This document shows, in pieces, positions 13,488 to 20,057 of a DNA stretch of 20,057 bases. The position numbers and the translations under genes are program-made. The DNA is from SSF53 sp036170535 (GTDB lineage: Bacteria > Spirochaetota > Leptospiria > Leptospirales > Leptonemataceae), in contig JAVHPJ010000040.1 in the NCBI GenBank assembly GCA_036170535.1, positions 1 to 20,057 on the forward strand. Reading direction: 5' to 3'. The first letter of the stretch is position 1, and each line of letters starts with the position of its first letter. The notes below the pieces were generated by a model, which was given only the letters and a program-made list of their open reading frames with translations, was not told the DNA's origin and did no database searches.

Positions 13488-16087
13488 CGGCTTTCTCCGT
13501 TGGGCGATTTATTGACAATATTCGAAACGTGCCCGGTTGTTCGTGCGCCGGCCAGCGCCGGCCCCGGTCGCGCAAGAATGGACTGCAAACGAGCAAAAGC
13601 CGCATGGGCGCGCCCGTCTGTCGAGAGACCGGCAAGCGCTTCGGCCGCGCGCTCGCGAAATCCCTGCAGTCGATACGCGTCGGCGAGATTCAATAGGTTA
13701 CGCGCATGTTCGGGATTACGCAGGCGCAGGCGCTCGCCAAAATCCGCTGCGCCCGCCAGATCGCCCGCGCATTTCAGCGCGCAGGCAGTTAGATAAATTA
13801 ACTCGGGTTCCTCCGGACGCATCCGGGCGGCGTCCCTGGCAAGTCGGGCAGCCGCGACGTAGTCGCCGCCCTGCATGCAGAGGCGAATTCTGCGTTGCAG
13901 CGCAACGCAATCAGCCGACGCACCGGACGCAAGCGGTTCCGCAACCGCGTCCGTTGCAGTTTCGACGCAGCGTCGGAATTCCAATCGCACGAGAGAAAGA
14001 TCGTCCGCCAATTCACCGGCATTCTGCAACGCCGCTTCCAGTCGACCCAGCTCTGCGCCGCTCGCTTCGATGTTGCGAAGGAATAAGTCTTCATCGCTGT
14101 TAAAGCGACGCTCGCCGACCTGCACGCCTTCGAGAACCAGATCGTCGCGGCCGTCGGAACCGGCGATGACCACGTCGCCCGCTTCCAGTCGCGTAGTTTC
14201 GACCCGAAAGACGTGTTGCATGCCTTCTGCTCCGATCGCCGGCGAATTGACGGCGGCTTCAAGAAAACGGGCCTGGCCGGCGCGGTAAAGGGTGGCGCGC
14301 GGATGCGCGGCGTTTACATAATAGAGCACGCCGCAAGTCTCATCCAGGAGGCCGGCCCATATGGTTGCGGTCATGGCGCCTTCAAAGGCCGCAAAAACGC
14401 TTTGCAGTTCCATGACGTAGTTGCGCAGCCACTGCTCCGGATAGGTCCGCCGCGCCTGGCTTACGGCGCGCGTTCGCGTCACAATCGAACGCGTCACCGT
14501 TCCCAACACGAGCGCTCCGCCCGCGCCCTGAATCGACTTTCCCATTGCGTCCGCGTTCACCACAAACGCATAGTCGGTCCCGCTCAATTCAAAGCGATCG
14601 GCAAAAACAAAATCGCCGCCGATGCCATGCTCGCGCCCGCGATGCAAAAACGTTTTTTGAGGGCGCAACACGGTCGCAATTTCCGCCGCCGCCGACTTTT
14701 CGAACACTCCGTTCAACGGACGCAACAGCAGAGTGGTCAGAAAATAGTCCGCGTCCTGGCGGACCTTCAGCGTTTGGACGGCGGAAAGCGTATGCTCGAG
14801 TTCGCGCGTTCGTTCGCGCACCTCGAATTCCAGAGCGCCGTTTAATTCCTCCATCCGCGCGTGCACGCGCATAAACCGATTGGCCAGCACGAGCGCGATG
14901 CTCAGCATGAAGAAGGTGAATGCGTATGCGGCCAGATGCGGCGTGTTCACAAATCCGAGCGCCGCAAAGATATCGTGCACGGCCGCGACTATTGTGAGGC
15001 CGCAGCCGACTGCCAGATAACGTGCATCGCGATTGCCGCGCCAGCTTTCCCGAAAAATCATGAACACAGCGCAGGGCGCCGCCGCGAGGGCGAAGAATTG
15101 CCAGCCCAACAGACTTTTCGAGAGGTGCGCGACCGGAAGCAAAGCGGCCAGCCCGATAAAAGCGCCGCAAATCGCCCCGGCCGCAAGGCCGATGCGCGAA
15201 TGCCTCTGGTGGAAGAAATGCGAAAGGAACAGCAGGAGCGGCGGCAGTACGGCAAAAAGGGCCATGTACTCCAGTCGCATCCGCAGTACGGCGTTGTCGC
15301 CCAGCGCGAACTGCCGCGAGTCCGAACGCAGGAACCAGTAGGCGCTGGTCGCCAGACAGAACAGTCCAAAATACAGATTCTGCAACTCCTTTCGACGTTT
15401 TGCCAGCAGCAGCAGATGATACAGGCCTACAAGGAGATAGGCGCCGATCAAAAGCGATACGCCCGTCTCGCGATGATAGAAACGCTCCGCCAGAAGGGCG
15501 GCGTCGCCCAATTCCATGGCTCCGCCGGCCCAGAAGCCGAAATAGCCCGGACTGTACACCTCGACGTAGATGTAGTCGTTGTCCCCCGGCTCCAGGTCGT
15601 GCGGCAGTTCCACGAGCGCTGCGTTATCGCAGCCGCTGCGGTACGGTTCAACCGCTCCAATCTGCGCGATGCTGCGACCGCCAATCGAGAAAAGGCTCAC
15701 GTCGCACCAGCGCCCCGTGTAGAGCGCGAGCGTCGGCGACCTTCGCGCGCGTGCGGAAAAACCGTCCGGCAAGGCGCGGCGCAGCGTTAACCAACCGCGA
15801 TACGTCTTGAGCTCCGGCAGCGTCGCGCTGAGCGTCGCGGGCAACGTTGTCGAACGCCAGGCGCCAGCAGCGTCGCGTCGCGCGGCGTCGGCGACGTCGG
15901 CGACGTCGGAGGGACCGGGATCCAGCCCCGGCGCATGCCGACCGAGGCGGTACTGCCACTGACCGCTCATTACAAACGGCGTCGGCGCGGATTGCCCGAC
16001 AAAGCCGGACCTTGACAGATCCGCGCAGGCGACAAACGCGAGGGCCATGCCGACAGGTACAGCAATCATTTTCAGACAATAGCTCAT
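13484..16087 (-). CDS. 7TM-DISM sensor with SpoIIE-type PP2C phosphatase domain and C-terminal TPRs
   Basis: The protein has 867 residues from the ATG at 16087. An N-terminal signal or lipoprotein-like segment (…AFVAC21) is followed by an extracytoplasmic beta-rich region (about 40-200, resembling the 7TMR-DISM extracellular domain) and seven hydrophobic helices at about 208-405. A coiled coil (about 408-445) follows. The SpoIIE/PP2C-like serine phosphatase region (about 450-705) has metal-ligand motifs GGD (490-492), NADAMGKS (D513), GSDGRDD (D645) and ADD (D695/D696). TPR-like helices occupy about 735-830. Such proteins typically dephosphorylate anti-anti-sigma partners in response to an outside signal. 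The start at 16087 gives an ATGA overlap with the upstream metalloprotease stop. An ATG at 16114 has GGAGG only 3 nt before it and would add nine residues, so it remains possible. The stop overlaps the next start (ATGA). No anti-sigma or STAS gene is in view. Confidence 0.88.
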   Translation of the reverse strand: MSYCLKMIAVPVGMALAFVACADLSRSGFVGQSAPTPFVMSGQWQYRLGRHAPGLDPGPSDVADVADAARRDAAGAWRSTTLPATLSATLPELKTYRGWLTLRRALPDGFSARARRSPTLALYTGRWCDVSLFSIGGRSIAQIGAVEPYRSGCDNAALVELPHDLEPGDNDYIYVEVYSPGYFGFWAGGAMELGDAALLAERFYHRETGVSLLIGAYLLVGLYHLLLLAKRRKELQNLYFGLFCLATSAYWFLRSDSRQFALGDNAVLRMRLEYMALFAVLPPLLLFLSHFFHQRHSRIGLAAGAICGAFIGLAALLPVAHLSKSLLGWQFFALAAAPCAVFMIFRESWRGNRDARYLAVGCGLTIVAAVHDIFAALGFVNTPHLAAYAFTFFMLSIALVLANRFMRVHARMEELNGALEFEVRERTRELEHTLSAVQTLKVRQDADYFLTTLLLRPLNGVFEKSAAAEIATVLRPQKTFLHRGREHGIGGDFVFADRFELSGTDYAFVVNADAMGKSIQGAGGALVLGTVTRSIVTRTRAVSQARRTYPEQWLRNYVMELQSVFAAFEGAMTATIWAGLLDETCGVLYYVNAAHPRATLYRAGQARFLEAAVNSPAIGAEGMQHVFRVETTRLEAGDVVIAGSDGRDDLVLEGVQVGERRFNSDEDLFLRNIEASGAELGRLEAALQNAGELADDLSLVRLEFRRCVETATDAVAEPLASGASADCVALQRRIRLCMQGGDYVAAARLARDAARMRPEEPELIYLTACALKCAGDLAGAADFGERLRLRNPEHARNLLNLADAYRLQGFRERAAEALAGLSTDGRAHAAFARLQSILARPGPALAGARTTGHVSNIVNKSPNGESR

Positions 16088-16998
16088 AGTTTTTGGATCA
16101 CCCGGCGTTCGCATCGCCCTCCGGCGCGAAAGAGATAGTGCACCACCTGCAGGTCGCCGACGATGGGTTCGCCGACCGGCGCCGACCCAAGCGCCGGCGA
16201 CGACGTCATTTCCGGACTCGCCGCGCGCGAACTTTGGACGCCGGAAGTCAGCCCCCCGCCAATGCCGGCGTAGACGGTGAAGGTTGGAAAAACGTGATGA
16301 CGCACGGCTGCGCCGCCGTTCACATTAAAGTACGCGTCGCGCGCTACAGTGGAAGGCGCCTGCACGCTGGGTTTGTAAGCCTCCGCCGCAGCGCTGAGCT
16401 CGGCCGCGGAAGGCGCATTTGCGCCCAGCGTAGTCGGATACATCACATTGGCGATGCTCGCCGTATGCTTGAGCCCCAGACAGTGGCCCAGCTCATGTAC
16501 GGCGACCGAGGCCTTTTCGCCGTCCGACACGGCGGGATCATTCTGAAACCAATCGAGAATCAAAATCGTACTGTCGACGATCCGTCCGTCCGCCGACATG
16601 CGCACCTCGCACGCGCCGAAAACGCCGCCGGTTCCAGTGGAAAGCGGACAGTTCGCGCTCATACTGGCCGGGACGCCGCGCCCCGCGCAATTCGCCGACG
16701 TGACAGTGATCCAGTTCGGCGGATTGTGCGCCGTTGCATTGTCGCCAATCGAGCGCGCGCCGGCCGTTACTCCATTCGCCAGACCCAGCTGCCACGCATC
16801 GAGACCCTGCGCGACGCGCGAAAGCTGCACCGGATCGGCCGGCGGAACCGCCTCGGCGTTCCAGAGCAAAAGCAACGCCAATAACACCAGGGAGTCGTCT
16901 TCCGCCTTGCGCGCGCACCCATTTGAAGCGAACGCAACGAGCGAAAGCACAACCAGCAAGACGACGGGAGAAAACATTCGGGGAATTACAGTTTGCAT
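16084..16998 (-). CDS. Secreted metzincin (matrixin-like) zinc metalloprotease, lipoprotein
   Basis: The protein has 304 residues. The signal peptide ends in A-S-N-G-C28, a spirochaete-style lipobox, so the enzyme is probably lipid-anchored outside the cytoplasmic membrane. A second hydrophobic stretch (36-46) directly follows. The zinc site is H168-E-L-G-H172-C-L-G-L-K-H178, the full HExxHxxGxxH metzincin motif, with the Met-turn NVMYPT (M186). The upstream segment 'NPPNWITVTSANC' and 'VDSTILILDW' look like the matrixin beta-sheet. No obvious cysteine-switch propeptide is seen. The C-terminal 100 residues are Ser/Gly/Ala-rich and unassigned. GGAG lies 7 nt before the ATG. It is followed with a 4-nt ATGA overlap by the phosphatase gene, and preceded 85 nt upstream by the RHS gene. 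The substrate is unknown. Confidence 0.88.
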   Translation of the reverse strand: MQTVIPRMFSPVVLLVVLSLVAFASNGCARKAEDDSLVLLALLLLWNAEAVPPADPVQLSRVAQGLDAWQLGLANGVTAGARSIGDNATAHNPPNWITVTSANCAGRGVPASMSANCPLSTGTGGVFGACEVRMSADGRIVDSTILILDWFQNDPAVSDGEKASVAVHELGHCLGLKHTASIANVMYPTTLGANAPSAAELSAAAEAYKPSVQAPSTVARDAYFNVNGGAAVRHHVFPTFTVYAGIGGGLTSGVQSSRAASPEMTSSPALGSAPVGEPIVGDLQVVHYLFRAGGRCERRVIQKL

Positions 16999-17073
16999 TT
17001 TGCGCTCCGAGCGCGCGCCGGTAAACGCCGACGCGCGGGGGAATTTTACATCAAACAGGAAATCCGGTCAGGG

Positions 17074-17095
17074 TGCTGAATTGCTAGCAATCAGC
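17074..17095. repeat. Inverted repeat centred on the RHS stop codon
   Basis: The perfect 10-bp palindrome TTGCTAGCAA (17081-17090) is flanked by GCTGA and TCAGC arms with one unpaired A (17075-17095). The RHS stop (TAG, read leftwards) lies in its centre. There is no T-run, so it is at best a weak terminator or attenuator between the RHS gene and the downstream operon. Confidence 0.4.
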
Positions 17096-20057
17096 TCCGA
17101 AACTGCACTGCCCCTGAATACCGCCAATATTGTAAGAGAAATGTCCGGATACGCTTTCGTCGTAGTAGAATGACTGGTTGCCTCCGTTGATCGCATCTAT
17201 CAGGTGAAGCCAGGAATCGCTCGATGTGGACGTAAACAAACTCGCCGTTGCAACGTCGTCGCTCCCGGCAAAAGACGCGATGTCCCCATAGCAGAGATTG
17301 CAGTCGACGATGCGCGAAGGCCGCTCTCCAGAACCGCTGTTGATGTATATCGCGCTGACGTCCCCGGGCATATAATCGATATTACCATAGGCCACGACAG
17401 ATACGTTCTCTCGATTTGCGCTGCTTGTCCGGCGCAAAGCCTGGGCGGCAATTGCGGTGCCTTCGCTGTACGCGAAGATGTCGACTTTCCCTTCGAGCGT
17501 GTCCAGTACGCTCATGGTCAGGTCTACCGCGCCGCCCCAGTCGGGGACGTCACGACGCAACAGGTCTTGTTCGAAAACATCGCCAAAGCTGCTGGGATTA
17601 TATATCACCACCGCCCAGGGACTGACGCCGTCCAATTGACCGTTCATCGCGACACCCATCCCTTGCAGCATGGCGCCGCGCATATCGGTGTTCACTCCGT
17701 TAATTGACACTCGCAACCGTTCGTCGCTCTTTTCGTCGAGATCCTTTATTGCAGCCAGAAACTGGCCGTTGTTTGGAGCCTCCCAACAGTAATACATGCC
17801 GCATATAAGTCCTTGTGCGGAATTATTGTTGGTATTTCCCCGGGCGGAATCGACGCTTTCGTGATCCACGAAGTCGAAGTCGGCCAGAGCTGCGTTGTTA
17901 TCGGTCGTAAAATTCGGACCAAAGACCTGGTATACCGTTCCCCCTCCATTATTTATGTACCAGGCTTGCACGTACATGTATTCCGTCGCCTGCTCCGCCG
18001 ACCAGCCTTCGCCAAGGAGATTGCTGATCCCCTGATCAATCCACTCCTGCGAACCCGCCACAAAGTGCCCGGTCGGATCCGTATAGCGCACGGGATTTCC
18101 GCGCACGTACATGTAGCGGTTATGATCCATCGGATTCGTCGCATCCGGCACCATCGTGTCGGCGGACGTAAACAGACCAATCACCGGATCGTAATAGCGC
18201 GCTTTGTAATTGTAGAGCTCCGCTTCCGGATCATATTCCTGGCCCGTGAACTTGAATGTTACCGTGTCCGCGCCCGGCGAATTGATGTGATCAATTTCAC
18301 CGTAGGGCAGATACGCAATTCGCGTGATCACATCGCCCTTCGCGTCCGTTACAACCGACGACGAACCCAGATGATCGCCGTGGTAAAAGTAGGTTCCGAT
18401 CGGCAGACCCATGCTGGTATCGCCGGTAAGCGCCTCCGGACCCCCGTAAATCAGGCTGTTTTCATGCGGCACGCCGGTGGCAAAGCCGTAAGCGCTATCA
18501 ACTACGGCGCCGCACTGCATGGGCAGGAAGGCGACCAGCGCAACCAGCGCGCCCTGCGCCAGAACGAGCTGACGTGCGCCAAATTCCCGCAACAACTCAG
18601 CTCGACTTAAAATCTGACGCAACTGGAGCAACAGCAGCGCGGCGAAAGCGAGCAGCAACGCGACGCCCAGGAGCGCCTGCGCCTGCCGACGCTGCGAGTT
18701 CGCGGCGCCATCCAGCGCGTGGCTGATTTCTGTAAACATGCCCAGCCACAGATGCCTGATTTTCTTTACCACTCCCGGCAGAGTGTAACTCATCATGCCG
18801 GCGTAGACGTAATGATTCAAAGCGGCCGAATCGTAGGAAAATTCGGCAAGATTCTGTCCGCTGGTAACCGTCGCCATTTTTGCGCCATCGACGCCCAGGA
18901 CGTACTTCGAGGCCTGACCCGCCAGGCGATCGGGACCGCTCCAGCGTTCGCGAATTTCGTATCCGGCGCCCACATAAAATGTGCGCACTTCCGTGCCGTC
19001 CCGATTTTGAAAAATCTTCACTACGCGGTCGCCGGTTTGGTCGTAAACGTTACGGACTGCGACCAGGCCGTTGCGCCGTACTTCTTTGAGCATGTTGCGA
19101 TCCGTGTAGCGATAGCTGCGGTCCCCGCGACCGACCAGATTGCCGGCGGCTGACCATTCGTAACTGTTTACGCCGTCCGACTGCAGGCGATTGGTTCCGG
19201 CATGATAGGCGAGGTTTAAATGAGTCAGCGTATCGTTCGCCCCGATCGTCGCCTTGCGCGTAATATTGCCGGCAATGTCAAACGCGAATTCGAATGTGGA
19301 CCCGTTGCGCACCATTGACGCGAGGCGATTCAGCGAATCGTAGCTGTAACTGGAACTCAGCTCGGGACGCACGCCGTCCGTAATGCGCGTGATATTGCCG
19401 ACTGGATCAAACCGATAGGTAAAATCCAGCACCGCGCCCGCCGCCGAATCCGAACGCAGGTTGGTAAGATTGCCGCGCGCCGGATCATACTCATAGCGGG
19501 TGATCACGCCGTTGCGATATTCCACCGTCCCGACCTGGCCTTCCAGGTTATAGTCGTCGAAGTTTGCGTATTCGACTCCGTCGAGCTGCAGCGAGCCGAT
19601 GCGGCCGGCGTCGTCATGCTCAATCTCAAATACGCTGCCGTCCGGATACAATACGCGCGTCTCGCGACCAAGTTCGTCGCGTTCCACGCCATACGCGCCA
19701 GTAAAGGCCAGGTCTCCGGGACCGCTCACGGTGCGAATGCGATGGTTCTCTTTGCCAAACTCGTCGTAACTGTAGTTCGTTGTAAGCGTATAGCCGTCCG
19801 TCTTGTGCACGGAGGTCGTCAGTCGACCGTAGCTGTGCGCGTACTCGATCTCGTCGTACGTGTATGTTGTGGAAGATCCGTCGCTGACCGTCTCCTGAAG
19901 CGGTCGACCAAACGCATCGTATTTAAACACGGCCAGCGTGGTTCCGGCGGCATCGTTCGCCGCCGGCCGCGTTTGCGTCGCCACCTGACCAAAACTTGCT
20001 TTACCGGGCGTCGTGTTGTAGGTCCAACTGGTGACGCCGGCATTGGGATCTGTTACG
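17084..20057 (-). CDS. RHS/YD-repeat protein with internal transmembrane hairpin and alpha/beta-hydrolase-like C-terminal domain (5' end beyond window)
   Basis: The open frame continues without a start codon to the window edge, so the N-terminus is missing; at least 990 residues are visible. Numbering here counts from the GTG codon at 19984. Residues 1-400 are YD repeats (e.g. FKYDAFGRPLQ, YSYDEFGKEN, YRFDPVGNITR), which in RHS proteins build a beta-barrel cocoon. Residues about 438-454 and 474-488 are hydrophobic, with a basic/amphipathic linker. The RHS core follows (YHGDHLGSS…YLPYGE…FTGQEYDPEAELYNYKARYYDP…DPTGH, 534-640). The variable C-terminal 326 residues contain RVSINGVNTDM (758-768), VVIYNPSSFG and FAYSEGTAIAAQAL (837-850), which fit an alpha/beta hydrolase with Ser840 as nucleophile (first Gly of GxSxG is Ala). 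Candidate acid and base are in GSDD (907-910) and WLH (925-927). It could be a secreted or surface effector. No immunity-like small gene follows it directly. Confidence 0.88.
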   Translation of the reverse strand, partial: VTDPNAGVTSWTYNTTPGKASFGQVATQTRPAANDAAGTTLAVFKYDAFGRPLQETVSDGSSTTYTYDEIEYAHSYGRLTTSVHKTDGYTLTTNYSYDEFGKENHRIRTVSGPGDLAFTGAYGVERDELGRETRVLYPDGSVFEIEHDDAGRIGSLQLDGVEYANFDDYNLEGQVGTVEYRNGVITRYEYDPARGNLTNLRSDSAAGAVLDFTYRFDPVGNITRITDGVRPELSSSYSYDSLNRLASMVRNGSTFEFAFDIAGNITRKATIGANDTLTHLNLAYHAGTNRLQSDGVNSYEWSAAGNLVGRGDRSYRYTDRNMLKEVRRNGLVAVRNVYDQTGDRVVKIFQNRDGTEVRTFYVGAGYEIRERWSGPDRLAGQASKYVLGVDGAKMATVTSGQNLAEFSYDSAALNHYVYAGMMSYTLPGVVKKIRHLWLGMFTEISHALDGAANSQRRQAQALLGVALLLAFAALLLLQLRQILSRAELLREFGARQLVLAQGALVALVAFLPMQCGAVVDSAYGFATGVPHENSLIYGGPEALTGDTSMGLPIGTYFYHGDHLGSSSVVTDAKGDVITRIAYLPYGEIDHINSPGADTVTFKFTGQEYDPEAELYNYKARYYDPVIGLFTSADTMVPDATNPMDHNRYMYVRGNPVRYTDPTGHFVAGSQEWIDQGISNLLGEGWSAEQATEYMYVQAWYINNGGGTVYQVFGPNFTTDNNAALADFDFVDHESVDSARGNTNNNSAQGLICGMYYCWEAPNNGQFLAAIKDLDEKSDERLRVSINGVNTDMRGAMLQGMGVAMNGQLDGVSPWAVVIYNPSSFGDVFEQDLLRRDVPDWGGAVDLTMSVLDTLEGKVDIFAYSEGTAIAAQALRRTSSANRENVSVVAYGNIDYMPGDVSAIYINSGSGERPSRIVDCNLCYGDIASFAGSDDVATASLFTSTSSDSWLHLIDAINGGNQSFYYDESVSGHFSYNIGGIQGQCSFGADC

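Overview
The window looks like a chromosomal segment of a GC-rich diderm bacterium, most likely a spirochaete of the Leptospirales (moderate-to-low confidence, from gene content only). Pointers to this are relaxed spirochaete-type lipoboxes (…SNG|C, …AGA|C), a small Cys-rich lipoprotein, a VKOR-DsbA fusion, a 7TM/SpoIIE-phosphatase/TPR signalling protein, and an RHS protein with a hydrophobic insert. There is no tRNA, rRNA, CRISPR array or insertion sequence.

Left part (37-3732, minus strand): a housekeeping run transcribed leftwards, VKOR-DsbA fusion -> ribH (lumazine synthase) -> nusB -> membrane-anchored TPR protein. Facing away from it is a small Cys-rich lipoprotein, followed 2 nt later by a GT-B glycosyltransferase (3944-5493, plus strand).

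Middle (5737-9728, plus strand): a duplicated nitrogen module, amt1-glnK1 then amt2-glnK2. Each pair has its own sigma-54 type -24/-12 promoter (both start TGGCGCC and keep the exact GG-N10-GC spacing), a strong Shine-Dalgarno and a terminator hairpin. Both ammonium transporters keep the twin histidines and start with signal peptides. Both PII proteins lack the uridylylated Tyr51, and each has lost a different conserved arginine of the ATP site. cutA follows.

Right part (10178-20057, minus strand): a signalling and surface-protein cluster read leftwards. A partial RHS/YD-repeat protein carries an internal transmembrane hairpin and a C-terminal domain resembling an alpha/beta hydrolase. After it come a secreted metzincin-like lipoprotein, a 7TM-DISM/SpoIIE-type PP2C phosphatase with TPRs, a small multi-pass membrane protein and a membrane-anchored sigma-54 activator (7TM-GAF-AAA+-Fis HTH). 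The metalloprotease/phosphatase/membrane-protein genes are joined by two ATGA stop-start overlaps, so they are probably translated together.

The most interesting idea is that the membrane-bound sigma-54 activator lies about 2.9 kb from two sigma-54 promoters and at the end of an operon that starts with surface and secreted proteins. This suggests an envelope-to-transcription signalling route. The link is inferred from layout and motifs and is not shown by the sequence alone.
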